DNA of 64,000 nucleotides from Cryptomeria japonica (lineage: Eukaryota; Streptophyta; Pinopsida; Cupressales; Cupressaceae), in contig NC_081414.1 in NCBI RefSeq assembly GCF_030272615.1, positions 333,607,427 to 333,671,426 on the forward strand, in the 5' to 3' direction. Under the pieces are notes generated by a model that saw nothing but the letters and a program-made list of their open reading frames with translations, was not told the DNA's origin and searched no databases. The position numbers and the translations under genes were made by a program. Below, one piece after another: positions 19,850-32,049 of this stretch. Position 1 is the first letter of the stretch; each line of letters starts with the position of its first letter.

Positions 19850-20434
19850 GTCTGGGATGGATCTACTGTTGCATTAACTAACTTTCCACCTACCTTCGGG
19901 GTATTGGGAGAAAGGAAGGAAGTGGCAAGACACTCAATTTTATTTTATTTCACGTAGAGAGGGGTATCTTTGACTTGGGATTTCATCACCCCATAGAGGT
20001 ACTTCGAATTGGGATGCGTTGGGGATATCATCTCTCCCAGTGTACTCTCGAGCGGATTTTTCAAGCCGCTATAAATATATACTAGTCAGGCGGCTAGAGT
20101 GTTGAGTGAATTCGATGTATGTAGCGGCCTTCCCCGCCCAATAAGCTCAACTAAAGTCTTAAGTGGCTTTCTCTGAGAATCCATCGTTGGATCGAGATCC
20201 CTTCAAATTTTACAATAAGAACCAACTTAGTAGCCCAAAACCCTACATTCAGTGATTCCGGGAGTGCGGATCGTACCCCATAGATACCCTTAATGTACCT
20301 TGCATTTTGATATAGAAATCCCTCGGTTATAAGATCTTCGGATCTTCAGGGTAAGAGAGACTGGCATGCCTGAGAAGTGTGTGCCATGGAGTGGAGTCAG
20401 TGCTGCTAGACTCTCTATCTATTCATTTTTTTTG
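19850..20434 (+). other. GYP-B leader block before the COP-2 insertion
   Basis: GC-richer than its surroundings, with clustered CpG (for example GAGCGGATTTTTCAAGCC) and a CTATAAATATATAC sequence near 20070. It resembles in style the shared GYP-A/GYP-D leader module, but I could not align it convincingly. It continues after COP-2 at 25469. No gene seen. Confidence 0.4.
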
Positions 20435-20439
20435 GGTCT

Positions 20440-20735
20440 TGTTAAGATATAGCCCTCATGAATCTAACTAATGGTAAATCGGTTATTATCTGGAGAGTGA
20501 TATATTAACAGAGCATACAGATTGGAAATTAAACATAAACAAACTAATTGTTATGAATGGTTGCCTCTGTAGGGACATGTCCATACGTGGCAACTGCCAC
20601 GTATGGACATGTCCCTACGTAGGCAACCTTTCCTCTTGTATTTAAACCAGATTCAATGATGGAGACGATCAATAACTCACAACAATCAGTCTTCTAGAAT
20701 CGTTGTCATTATTCTTCGATCCATATTTCACAACA
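20440..20735 (+). mobile_element. 5' LTR of COP-2
   Basis: 296 bp, TGTTAAGATA to CACAACA, containing a 68-bp inverted repeat at 20560-20627. Confidence 0.95.
20560..20627. repeat. 68-bp hairpin in COP-2 5' LTR
   Basis: Perfect 24-bp arms (GTAGGGACATGTCCATACGT.. and its complement) around a 2-nt loop. The stem extends by GTTGCCT/AGGCAAC with one or two mismatches. The core includes ACATGT and CACGTA elements. Confidence 0.95.
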
Positions 20736-20748
20736 TGGTATCAGAGCC
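20736..20748 (+). other. primer binding site of COP-2
   Basis: TGGTATCAGAGCC directly abuts the LTR end: the canonical initiator-methionine tRNA site of plant copia elements. Confidence 0.95.
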
Positions 20749-20818
20749 AAGTTATTAAGAGAATAAATTAGACAGCCATATTACTCATAAGCATTTATCA
20801 GAAGTAAATAACAAATCA

Positions 20819-21673
20819 ATGCAGAGGATATATCCGACTAAGAAAATATTCAAAATGTCAAGTAATATGAGAGTGGAAGATAGACTCGAAGGAGCCTCCA
20901 ACTTTGTTTCCTGGAAGATACGAATCATTGCCATTCTTGAAGAACTAGAATTAGAGTCTTACATAGAAGAAAATTTAGACATGCCAAATGATGAACCAGA
21001 GAAATCTACTTGGAAAAGGCATAATAATAAAGCAAAGAAAATAATTATTGACTCAGTCAAAGATCACATTCTTCCATCTATAGCCAAACTGCCTAAAGCA
21101 TATGAAGTATTTAAAACCATTAACAATGCGAGCAAAATGTTAACCTTGAAACAACAACTTTTAAACATAAAGATGAGTAAAGATGATACAATATCTACAT
21201 ACTTTTCAAGGATATCTGAAGTAAAAGACCAATTACAAACTATTGGAAATGAGATAGATGATCAAGAAATCTCTCTCATAGCCCTAAGAGGATTACCAAT
21301 TTCATGGGAATCCTACATTCAATGTATTAGCAGAACACCCCCCTTACCCAAATTTGAACAACTTAAGAATGAGTGCATTCAAGAGGAATCTCGACTAATC
21401 TCAAGAGGATTAGGGACAAATAAAGAAGGAGAAATCCAAGCACTTAATACAAATACCTTCAACAAAAAGAAAAAGTTCTCCAAATGGAAGAGAGGAAATA
21501 AAAACCATCAGAAAATAGATATGTCTAAAATTCAGTGTTACAAATGCGACAAATATGGGCACACTCACAGGAATTATCCAGAAAGGAAGAAAACAGAAGC
21601 TACTCTAGCCAAAGTCAAAGGAGAAAACTCACTTTTCTTCTTAGCCCTATCAAGGGAAATAAATACAAAATAA
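20819..21673 (+). CDS. COP-2 Gag
   Basis: 284 codons; an in-frame ATG at 20852 is the more likely start (SSNMRVEDRLEGASNFVSW follows it). It has the copia Gag core with LALRGLP-type motif (IALRGLPISWESY, residues 155-166) and a basic stretch before the zinc knuckle. The knuckle reads C240, C243, H248 but the last ligand is Tyr253, so it is damaged. The frame ends in an A-rich run just before the protease, which is in another frame. Confidence 0.8.
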   Translation: MQRIYPTKKIFKMSSNMRVEDRLEGASNFVSWKIRIIAILEELELESYIEENLDMPNDEPEKSTWKRHNNKAKKIIIDSVKDHILPSIAKLPKAYEVFKTINNASKMLTLKQQLLNIKMSKDDTISTYFSRISEVKDQLQTIGNEIDDQEISLIALRGLPISWESYIQCISRTPPLPKFEQLKNECIQEESRLISRGLGTNKEGEIQALNTNTFNKKKKFSKWKRGNKNHQKIDMSKIQCYKCDKYGHTHRNYPERKKTEATLAKVKGENSLFFLALSREINTK

Positions 21674-23340
21674 AAACACTTGGATTGTAGACAGTGGAGC
21701 ATCAAGGCATATAACTGGATTCAGAAATCAGTTTGAAACACTTAACGGGCACTCAAGTGAAGAGGTTACTATTGGAGATAACTCCACATATCCTGTGAAA
21801 GGAATTGGGACCTATACTATCAAACTAAGAAATGGAGTATCTCTACAATTAAAGGATGTTCTATTTGTACCTGGAGTAAAAATAAATCTAGTCTCAATCT
21901 CAGGCCTAGCTGATCAAGGATATCGGGTTACCTTCAATGAAGATAAAGTTCTACTCTAGCGTAAAAATACAAATATCAAAAATGCCATAACAGTAGATTC
22001 AAGAGATGGTAGCCTATACAAACTATGCAGTGATCAAAAGGAAGCACTAAATCTTGAAGTTTCAAATACTAATGAATTATGGCACAAAAGATTAGGACAC
22101 CTAAGATATAGTGCTCTATCCAACATAAAGAAGATTACTTCAGGACTGCCCCAACTAAAATCTGAACACGCAGGCATTTGCAAAGGATGTGCCTTGGGAA
22201 AGAATGTGAAAGTTTCTTTTCCCTCAAGCGAGCACAAATAAAAAGTTATATTAGAAATAATTCACTCAGACCTATGTGGTCCCATGTCAACACCATCCCT
22301 AACTGGATCCTTATACTACATAATCTTTGTTGACGACTACTCTTGAAAAACATGGATATATTTTCTAAAGTGCAAAGACTCAAATGAAGTACTATCTAAG
22401 TTCAAAGAATTCAAGGCACTAGTAGAAAACTAGTCAGGGAAGAAAATTAAGGTGTTAAGATCCGACAATGGGGGAGAATATACATCTGACAACTTCAAAG
22501 ACTTTTGTAATTCTGTTGGGATTAAGAGGGAGTATACTGTACCATATAATCCATAACAGAATGGAGTAGCAGAAAGAAAGAACAAAACCATAATTGAAGC
22601 AGCAAAAGCCATGATGCATGACCAAAACTTACACACTTCATTTTGGGCAGAAGCTTCAAATACAACATTCTACATTCAAAACAGATGTCTGCACTCAGTT
22701 CTAGAAAACATAACTCCTAAAGAAGCTTTTACAGGGAACAAACCAGACTTAAGTCATTTAAGGATATTTGGTTGTCCCGTATATATACATGTTCCTAAAA
22801 AAAGAGGACATAACTAGAACCATCTGGAAAAAGAGGTATCTTCATTGGCTATAGTGAAAATACTAAAGGATATCGCATTTACATTCCAAAAAAAAAATCT
22901 GTTGAGATAAGTAGAGATGTAAGGTTTGAAGAAAACACTACACTCAAAGAACCTGAGGATGATAACATTACTAAAGAAGAAGAAGATCACATAACTGAGA
23001 TTGAGAGGGAGAATATCATAGAAAATTCCAAACCTTTAGACACTGAGAGGGAGGACATCATAAGAGCTTCTGAACCTCTTGTTGATGAAAATATTGAAAC
23101 ACTCAATAACAAGAAAAGACCTCTATGGGCAAGGAAAATGATTGAAGAGAATAATGTAGAACCAAATGAAATTTCCAAAGAAAATAAGAGAACAAGAACT
23201 CTAAAATGTTATGCTGCACTTCTAACCAAGCTCACAAATTTTGGACCAACAAATGTCAAAGAAGCCTTATCAAAACAGGCTTGGAAAGATGCTATGGTTG
23301 AAGAATATCAATCTATACTAAAGAATGATGTTTAAGATAT
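21674..23340 (+). pseudogene. COP-2 protease and integrase
   Basis: After the gag frameshift, WIVDSGASRHITG (protease, intact D-S-G) appears near 21690. Integrase follows with LWHKRLGHL and CKGCALGK, HSDLCGP (about 22265), RSDNGGEY (about 22465) and AERKNK (about 22570). Stops occur at about 21958, 22239, 22345, 22431 and 22555. A second frameshift near 22815 returns to the gag frame. Not functional. Confidence 0.85.
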
Positions 23341-24769
23341 AGTGCCTAGACCAAAAGACAAATCAATTGTCTCATCCAGGTGGTTATTCAAGATCAAATA
23401 TGCATCTGATGGCAGCATTGAAAAACATAAATCTTGCTTTGTGGCCAAGGGATTCTCTTAGAAAGAAGGAATTGATTATGAAGAGACATTTTCCCCAGTT
23501 GCCTGGTATACGTCAGTAAGAACAATCATTGCAATTGCAGCATCCAAAGGATGGAAAATTCACCAAATGGATGTAAAGACTACCTTCCTAAATGGTTCAA
23601 TTGAAGAAGAAGTATATATAGAACAACCAGAAGGATTCACCATACGTGATAAAAATTGCTATGTTTGTAAACTAAAGAAAGCTCTCTATGGGTTAAAACA
23701 AGCACCTAGGGCTTGGTATGCAAGGATAGACAACTATCTCTCCAAACTAGGGTACTCCAAGAACCTAGCAGATCCCAACATCTACTTCAAGGCTTCAAAT
23801 GGCAATATGATTATATTGGTCCTTTACGTGGATGATCTTTTGATAATAGGAGAGGATAATCTCATTGAGAAATGTAAGCAAGATCTGGCAGCAGAATTCG
23901 ATATGAAGGATCTAGGGCTTCTACATTATTTTCTGGGATTAGAAGTATGGTAGAAGAAAAACTACATCTTCCTAAGTCAAGGAAAGTACACCACAAATAT
24001 TCTAACTAGATTTGGGATGATGGAGTGTAAGCCATTAGATACACCAATGGAAACTAATTTGAATAAGCTGAAAATTGAGGTAGAAGATTCAGAACCTACA
24101 GACCCCACACTCTACAGACAAATCATCGGTTCACTCATGTATTTGGTAAATACTCGTCCTGATATCTACTATGCTACAAATGTATTAAGTCACTTCATGT
24201 GTGAACCTAAGAAGATACTTCTAATGGCTGCTAAACACATTCTAAGATATTTACAAGGCACAATCAGACTTGGCTTAAAGTATGAAAATGTTGAGATTCA
24301 ACTTGAAGGATATTCTGATTCTGATTGGGCCGGAAGTATCACTGACCATAAAAGTACTATAGGGTGTTGCTTCAGTCTTGGTTCTGCTATGATATCTTGG
24401 TTCAGTAGAAAATAGTCAACAGTTGCACAAAGCTCCATCGAAGCAGAATATATGGCAGCCTCCATGAGAGCTCGTGAAGCGGTATGGCTAAGAAAGTTAT
24501 TATTTGGATTATTTGGAAAAACTCTGAATTCAACAATAATTCATTGTGATAATCAGAGCTGTATCAAGCTCTCAATAAATCCAGTTTTTCACAATCGATC
24601 CAAACATATTGAGATCCCTTATCACTACATAAGAGATATGGTAGATCAAAACGTCATAAAACTAGTGTACATCAGTACTGAAGAACAAAATGTTGATATC
24701 TTCACCAAGCCACTTGCAAGATTGAAGATAGAATACTTCAGAAGTAAACTTGGTATGACTAGATTATAA
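23341..24769 (+). pseudogene. COP-2 reverse transcriptase and RNase H
   Basis: RT motifs: IHQMDVKTTFLNG, LYGLKQAPRAWY and LYVDDLLI (about 23823). RNase H motifs: SDSDWAGS, SSIEAEYMA, HCDNQSCI, and the ending NVDIFTKPLA, with a stop codon at 24767-24769. In-frame stops at about 23460, 23951 and 24413 interrupt it. Family length and order are normal. Confidence 0.9.
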
Positions 24770-25153
24770 TTAAGATTATTAGGATGAAATTCCTACCATG
24801 TGTAATTTGTTCATCAATAAATAAATAAATGTATATTGCAATATTCTAACTGTGTTCAAGAAGATGATGATCTTCTTATGTTTAAGGTTACTATTTCAAG
24901 GTGACGATCTTGACAATAGTTGACCAAGTGTCAAGATTGACTACATTAAGTTGTTGTCTCGAACTATGCTGGATATCTTGATCCTAAAGTATGTGATCAT
25001 CTCATGATTGACTTCTTAAGTGATTGTCCTGGACTGAGCCGGATATCATGATATTGAGTTTATTGTCATGACAAGACTATATTAAATGTTGTCCTGAATT
25101 GTGTCGGAAGTCATGACAGAATATGCTCCCAAGAAAATTACTTAGATCCACTC

Positions 25154-25167
25154 CTACTAAGAGGGAG
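25154..25167 (+). other. polypurine tract of COP-2
   Basis: AAGAGGGAG immediately precedes the 3' LTR; plus-strand DNA synthesis primer. Confidence 0.8.
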
Positions 25168-25463
25168 TGTTAAGATATAGCCCTCATGAATCTAACTAAT
25201 GGTAAATCAGTTATTATCTGGAGAGTGATATATTAACAGAGCATATAGTTTGGAAATTAAACATAAACAAACTAATTGTTATGAACAGTTGCCTCCGTAG
25301 GGACATGTCCATACGTGGCAACTGCCACGTATGGACATGTCCCTACGTAGGCAACCTTCCCTCTTGTATTTAAACCAAATTCAATGATGGAGATGATCAA
25401 TAACTCATGGCAATCAGTCTTCCAGAATTGTTGTCATTATTCTTCGATCCATATTTCACAACA
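25168..25463 (+). mobile_element. 3' LTR of COP-2
   Basis: 296 bp, same ends as the 5' copy; the hairpin is preserved at 25288-25355, here with only one mismatch in the outer stem. Confidence 0.95.
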
Positions 25464-25468
25464 GGTCT

Positions 25469-26613
25469 TTCTTACGGGCCTCATTTGAATGGTTTCCAAT
25501 TTCTAGCATAAGATTGTCCTCTATGTCATTTTATGTATTATTGTATCAGACCAGTATTGAGTCAATTATTTGGGCTATTTCAGGTCCTATCCTGCATATC
25601 TCTGAATTCTCTAAGATTGTTTGAAAAACCAGTTCAGTCAGCTATATTTACCTCCAAACAATTGTTCTCAGACTTGGCAAAACACGAAATCTTGACTTTG
25701 CTACATCATATCCTTCACCTGGGGGGTTCTGTTGTCACTGAATATCAAATCAGTGAAGCTAGGAGCTTCATAACAATATAGTGCCATGAACGGTGACATC
25801 TTGATGGCCATATGGTAGGAGGAGTTGTAATTTGTCCTAAACATAGAATCACTGAAAACAAAGTCCATTTTTTGAAACATCAAAACTCAAGGTTTTACAT
25901 ACTTGTGACCATAGGAAGTACTTGCATAGTCCTCATTTATGTCCTTACTATCTTCCTAAGTCCTTGCATAGTCCTCATTTACGTCCTTACTATCATTCTA
26001 AGTCCTTGCATAGTCCTTATTTACATCCTTACTATCATCCTAAGTCCTTGCATAGTCCTCATTTACATCATTATTATCATCCTCAGTCCTCATTATTGTC
26101 CTCATATAAGTCCTTGTCTAGACCTCATATACATCTATCTTAGTCCATCATCATTTGCATTATCATCCTACAAATTCATAGCATGCGTCTTAATGGGTCT
26201 CCAAGGTGATGGTTTGCTCCCCTTCAAGCAACCTAATCTAGTGCCAAATGGCGGTCAGTGAGAAATTATTGATGGTCTAGCTAACTTAACCTGGGAATCA
26301 AGGAGAAACACACCCCAGTATATAGGAGTTGAGTATGAGATAAATATCAAGTATAAAATTGCCTGTAGGATTGATAGAGAAATTGTTGTAGAATGTCTAA
26401 GAGAAGAACTTGAAAAACTTGCGTTGCAGAAATCTTGAAACACTCAACAGGTCTCACATCCAAATCCTTAATAGAAAGTCTAGTCTGGTCTTGCATATCC
26501 CATACTTAGGTCTAGATTCCAGCATTAGTTGTCATCTTGCATAAAGTTCTAGAACCACCCTCATATAGAAGTCTTAAATGCCCATCACAAGGTCACAAAA
26601 GGAAAAAGGTATA
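25469..26613 (+). other. GYP-B leader, second half
   Basis: Non-coding leader between COP-2 and the GYP-B Gag start. It holds the 42-bp tandem repeat at 25918-26085 and nothing else I can name. Confidence 0.5.
25918..26085 (+). repeat. 42-bp tandem repeat, 4 copies
   Basis: Unit contains TCCTTGCATAGTCCTCATTT and TCCTTACTATCATCCTAAG; copies differ by a few bases each. The unit is twice 21 bp. More degenerate AGTCCTCAT copies continue to about 26110. The open frame through it encodes a hydrophobic Ile/Val/Leu repeat, probably incidental. Confidence 0.85.
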
Positions 26614-28443
26614 ATGGACCCAAACAACGAGCAGTCTGTAAACCCAACTTGGAATATGGACATATCAACTAGTCAAAAGTCAAATTCTTAGGCAATGCCC
26701 ACAATACATGCACTACAACAACATTTAACATGAGAAGAGATTGAATTAGCTAAACAAGACCCACATGTCCTTATGATCTTAGATGCACTTATACATAGTG
26801 ATAGGGACAAATAACTCTCATTGTTATTACAAAATGGGGTGAAACTACCTGAAGATTTTGATGTCACAATAATCTTACCACTAGGAAGTACTCTAGGTCA
26901 ATATAACAGTCAAATACCACATATAACACATGCAAACAATGACCTCCAGTTTTCCTCAGAATGCACCTATACAAACAAATGTCAATTCAAACGCGAACTC
27001 TCAGTTGAGTGCATCATCTTCAACAATAAATGTTAGCGCACCAACACAGACCATACCAATAATATCAAGTGTCTCAGCACCTGTTCAAACATAGATTCTT
27101 CATAGAATAGGTGCAACCCAACCTTTGGTTTCCTATTCTATAGGATCAACATATAGTCCTCAAAATCAAAATCTATGTCTTACCACTACAACAAGTACAA
27201 CTCAGCCAAATATGGGTTCACATATCACTTATCTCACTGTACCTAGTGGAACGTACAACACACAAAATTATATTCATGGTACCTTCCAACAACCCCCTAG
27301 TTATGCTACCACGAATCCTTTTGTGGGACATGCACAAACATGAGGTGTACCTTTGACCCAAACAGATATTCTGACACAACAATTACAGAATTTGCAACAA
27401 CAAGTGATGACTATGCATACCGATAACGATAAAAAGAGCTACACAATGCAGGATTTATGCCGTTATCCTTTTGATCACACCTTATACATGTTGCCTTTCC
27501 CACCACATTTTGAAATGTCGAAATTCAATAGATATCGAGGGAAAGGTGATCCTAGAGACCACATCAGGGATTTTTTTACGGCATGTATAGAGGTTGCAAT
27601 ATAAGACAGTTACCTAATGAGGTTGTTCCCTAAAAGTCTAGGAGGCTTAGCCTTAGAGTGGTTTTCACATTTGCCACCAACTATCACATCATGGGGAGAA
27701 TTAGTTGAACAATTTATTGCAAATTTTTCACATAACATTGAAACCCCAGTCACTTTAATGGACTTGTGTGCCACGAAACAATATAAGAATGAAACATTTG
27801 CATCCTTCATACAACGATGGAGATCTCTCTATAGGAGGTGTAAGACTATTATTCCAGAAATAGAGCAAGTGGATATGTTCACAAAAAACTTAATCCCTAA
27901 GATAAAGTACCCAATATAAATGCAATGTTTGACCATATTTAAACAAATCACTAAAAAATCTCTAAAGTGTGAGAAAGGACTAGTGGAACAGGGTCTCATT
28001 ATGTATGGAAACAACAACAACAACAATGATAAATCCAAATTTTGGTCGAAAAACAAAAATGTGACCAATGATGGTGTTGTAGATGCCCGTACGGTGAATA
28101 GAACTCAACTGGTTTTATTTCTACAAGGTACAAGTCAATCATTACATCCACATACGGAAAATAACACTGCCTCAACAAACGTAAATGCTATGCAAAACAT
28201 GAACACAAAATACACTAGGGTAAATGTTCCAAGAAGGAGTTACACACCTCTAGGGGAACCTATTGAATCAGAGCTAAAAAATTTAATACAAACAAACATG
28301 ATCACTTTGCCAGAAATAAGAGTATATGAACCAGGTCCTTTCAAACCTACATGGTGCAATGATAATGATTTCTGTGATTATCATCATACTAAAGATCACA
28401 AAACGATGAGTTGCTATAAGTTCAAAAACTTGGTCCAAGATAT
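26614..28443 (+). pseudogene. GYP-B Gag
   Basis: Begins MDPNNEQSVNPTWN at 26614; stops near 26690 and 26812 and a frameshift between 27036 and 27125 break the N-terminal Gln/Thr-rich part. From about 27353 the capsid region is well preserved: YTMQDLCRYPFD, LPFPPHFEMSKFNRY, LMRLFPKSLGGLALEW and FASFIQRWRSLY. Then an Asn-rich linker and a C-x-Y-H-x4-H-x4-C knuckle (CDYHHTKDHKTMSC, about 28371-28412). The gene is cut at 28443 by GYP-C and resumes at 42265. The GYP-D Gag (59674-60942) has the same order of blocks. Confidence 0.85.
28439..28443. other. target-site duplication GATAT (left copy) of GYP-C
   Basis: GATAT precedes the left LTR and recurs at 42260-42264 after the right LTR. With one copy removed, the GYP-B Gag frame reads straight through (VQD then MIDQGD). 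Confidence 0.95.
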
Positions 28444-29522
28444 TGTTCACATTAAAATTCCCAGAATTAAGTTTTCGGTCGGGTTGCTTATTTTTCCCTT
28501 TCAGCTTTCTAGCAGTGCAAGGCGTACAAGACAATTGTCAGCTCAGCGTTACCCTAGTGGTCCCTATTTGGCATTTATGTTTTGGAGTAGCGCGATGGAG
28601 ACAAATGGAAAGATGTTGTTGACTGGGCTTCCTTTCGGGGGCACACCTTGTAGCACGGTGGGAAAATGGATACCTAGCACCTTCATGTTTTGGCAGGTGC
28701 ATTTCTGTTTGCAAAGATTTCCTAGTTTGTTGCATCTTCCTCTATAGTTAGTGAAATATTTTCGGTTTGTGCCAGTATGAAGATCGTCGCACACAGGGAG
28801 TGGAGTATTGGGTCCATTTTGTTGGGTGCGATCTTCAGGGTGACACGGCTTGGTTTTTCTATTCAGGGGCAGTTATGCCTATTTGGCGTATTTGTGAGTT
28901 GTTTCCAGAGTCGCGGGCTCTATTTATGCTTGTTTTCTCCCTGTTATAGGTGTTCAAAACTTTTGAAGAAAAACAATTAAGTTTTCTTAGTAGGAATTTC
29001 AACCTTTTAAACTATAACTGTTTTCTAAAGAAGATGAATCAAACTATGCCTATGGCCTCTGTGATACTTCTTTCAGTATGCTCTGATGGTTTTTTCTGTT
29101 CTTTCTATTAGAATTCCAATAACTTTGGAAATATATATATCTAAGATTTTATCAATTAAACTATGTTTTGCACTTGTTATCTAGTAGATGCATGATGGGT
29201 ATTTCTTTATGTTACAAGGAAATTTAATTGTGTCTTAGTTGTGTTTCTAATTCGGACATATAAATGTTGAATGGGCTCAAAAACCATATTTATTTGGGTT
29301 TTTGTATACTCATGTCTTCTTTGAAAAATGCTCTGGTGCATCGCCTCGGTAGTTTAGATTTTATTATTTTGAGTGTTTCCTTCTTTTCCCTTTTCTCAAA
29401 ACCATAAGGAAGAGTCGGCTTCTCAATCTCGGAGGTCATTCAGTGAACCCTTCATAATTGGTCCCCCATCACTCAATTTCCCATAAGGTTGTTTGCTTCC
29501 AAGGTAAAGTTTAGAGTCAACA
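28444..29522 (+). mobile_element. 5' LTR of GYP-C
   Basis: 1079 bp, TGTTCACATT to AGTCAACA. A GGCTCTATTTATGC sequence near 28917 may be the promoter. Open frames inside it are not protein-like. Confidence 0.9.
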
Positions 29523-29710
29523 GTTCTTTTTCTGGCATGCCCGATGAGACCCAAAGTTCAAATATAATCCTGAGCTAGTTTATGAGTCATAAGCTTGTCA
29601 TGAGGAGTCAGACAACTTTAAATCCTCATCTTCTCTTTCCACCTCTGGTGACCATTCATTCAGCCACAACAACATCCTCATAGAGTTTTCCCATAGTCAT
29701 CCATGCTACA

Positions 29711-31807
29711 ATGGCACATGTTCCCCCCAGATATTTTGTGACCTAGGATAATGGGAGCCCTCTCATTACCTCGACTCCACCCATGGTTTGGGGAGTCATC
29801 CCTGCAGCTGCTCTCAAAGCCGTACCCAAGTTCATAGGAGAGTGTCATAAAACTCCCAGGGAGCATTTGTAGGATGTAGCCACTATCTGAACTGTCCATG
29901 GCATTACCAAATAGAATGTGGCTCTAAGATTTCTCGTAGCCTCTTTCAAAGGAAGAGCTTGTGATTGGTTCAGGTCCTTAGGCCCCAACACTATAGGAGA
30001 TTGGGATCAGCTAGGAGATCACTTTTTTCAGAGATTCTCGGATAAGACCGACAGGTCGTCCTTGATGCACCAATTGATCACAATAAAGAGGGCTCCAGTG
30101 GAAGCACTAATTGATTTTAATCTGAGGTTTCAGTGAACCTAGCAGAGGATACCTTTGTCTTCTTGCCCTCTGGTGGATATGGCTTTCGTATTCTATTTAA
30201 AAGCTTTCAATTCTGACATATTGGTGTTGATTCAATCTTTAGGAGGCAATACTCTCCCACAGGCATTTGACATAGCAATCCAAGCGGAAAATAACCTTGT
30301 CGATGTCGGGAAGCTATCCCCTCACCCTACCATGCCAGTATTCCCTAAGATATCCACTCAAGTCTTAGAAGAAGTTGCTCCCAGTACATCTACTCTGCAG
30401 TCTATGTATTCATTTCCTACTCCCCAAATGTCCTCTTTGGCTACCGAAGTTAGTGATATGAAGAATCTCCTAAGGTCCTTCTCCAATGAGATTGTCAACC
30501 TAAAATGAGCCCAGGTCTCACCCGCCAAACCCCCTTTTCAGCAAAATTTCCAAGGGAATCGACCTCCATACCAACATACGAATCACCGTGCTGATAAATC
30601 TCCTCAACCGAATGGCCAAATAGTCCCAGTTCCAAATCCATTGCAAACTGTCTACCCAATCACTAGTAGGGAGCTGACAGTGGGCCAAAATAACCTGGCG
30701 GATGATATCAATACTTGGTGTTTTACATACAACAATGTTCATACTCTAAGGAACTGTCCAAGAGGGAATTTGCAGTAGAGGGTCGTAGAACAAAGGAATT
30801 TAAGTGTGACGTCAGATGAGTCTACATATATATCTTCGGGTATGGATAATGTGACTTTTGTCGCTCAGATGCAAGGAATGTCATTGTAGAAAGAAGCAGA
30901 GATCATCCCCGATCATCCGCTTTTTTCATGGATGGAAGATGAGGATGCAGTGCTGACCAATGACACAGCCACCTTAAAGGATGGAACCCCTCTCGGGCAC
31001 TCAAATTATAACCTCCACTCTAAAAGATGTTTGACTAGGGAAAGTACTGATAGTTTGAGAGAAATGCCCATGGACAAACCCCCTGAACAACCGATAATTA
31101 ACTCTGCCTATCCGAGAAAAGAGTTCATCCCTTATAAGTTGAAGGAGCCGAAGATTCTCACACCCTAGGTGTTAGATGTGGTGGAACAATTGAAGAAGGC
31201 CCCAACTCATGTCTCTCTGTGGGACCTCCTGAGTATTCCAAAGCAAAAGAATCAACTAAGAGAGGCCATGTCTTATGGTGGAAAGGATGCAAGTGGGATA
31301 ATTCCACAATCTCTTCGGACTGACGAAACAGGTCTCCAACCTGTAGCAGGCAAAGCGTACTCTCTGGCCGTATGGGAAAATGAAGACTCGCCCCCTAATG
31401 TTCAAGGAGAAGGTAAGCCTAAACCAAATCCCTTCTACCTTACCCTTATACTTGGAGATAAACTATTGCATAATTCCATGATAGATTTTGGGGCTAGCAC
31501 CACTGTCATGCCTAAACAAATTGCTGAGGTATTGAACATCAGGTATGACCCTTTGAATAAAGGGGTTATGCAGCTTGACGGGAACAGGGACCAGATGGTA
31601 GTTCTTATTAAAAACCTTCCTCTGACTTTGTTTGCATGTTTGAGCGTTACAATGTTTCAAGAAGTAGTGGTCATCGACATCCCGCTTGTCTTTGGGCTCT
31701 GTCTTTCCCAAGACTTCACCGCAAAAATAGGAGGCTATCTATCCTTAGATTGGTCCCATCTCATCCTCCGCGCCCAACACGATGCCAAGATAAAGATCCT
31801 CTCATAA
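29711..31807 (+). pseudogene. GYP-C Gag and protease
   Basis: One frame from ATG 29711 (MAHVPPRYFVT) with scattered stops. Capsid: FKGRACDWFRSL, DWDQLGDHFFQRFSD, ALIDFNLRFQ. A degenerate knuckle (CFTYNNVHTLRNCP, about 30718-30760) lacks the second Cys. A conserved linker EQLKKAPTHVSLWDLLSIP (about 31184) also occurs in GYP-B and GYP-D. The protease reads MIDFGASTTVMP at about 31480, with Asp kept (D-F-G in place of D-S-G), which is usual for plant gypsy D-x-G-A-S. Ends at 31807. Confidence 0.8.
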
Positions 31808-32049
31808 CCCCTTCATGCTGAACATATAGCTGACCATGTCATGATCAATTTTGAGCCCACACACACCTCTATATCAAATGATGAACAGAAAGTGGTAGAG
31901 CTTTTAGAAGATGAAGAAGTAACTAGAGAAGTCTTCCTGAATGAATTCATAAATTCAGACCCTTTTCTAACTACCACGCCACTGGCCTGGGTACCTATTG
32001 CATTTTTTAAGAGAACCAGATCATCCCAAAGCTTACTAAAGAACCGTTC

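Larger units (their letters stand above)
20440..25463 (+). mobile_element. COP-2: Ty1/copia element in GYP-B leader
   Basis: 5024 bp with two 296-bp LTRs and the target-site duplication GGTCT (20435-20439 and 25464-25468). LTR copies differ at about 14 of 296 positions (about 4.7%). Coding capacity is ruined by at least two frameshifts and many stops. Short LTRs and protein motifs set it apart from COP-H/1/3. Confidence 0.95.

Noticed and set aside
20435-20439. Alternative reading of COP-2 as part of GYP-B
   Set aside because: Clean TSD GGTCT, two 296-bp LTRs and a canonical primer site show an independent insertion.
25812-26261. Hydrophobic repeat ORF (Ile/Val/Leu-rich), possible membrane protein
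   Set aside because: It is the translation of the 42-bp tandem repeat; several frames are open because the unit is a multiple of 3.
28483-28747. Apparent C-terminal extension of GYP-B Gag
   Set aside because: It is the GYP-C LTR read through by chance; a similar open frame occurs in the other LTR at 41215-41520.
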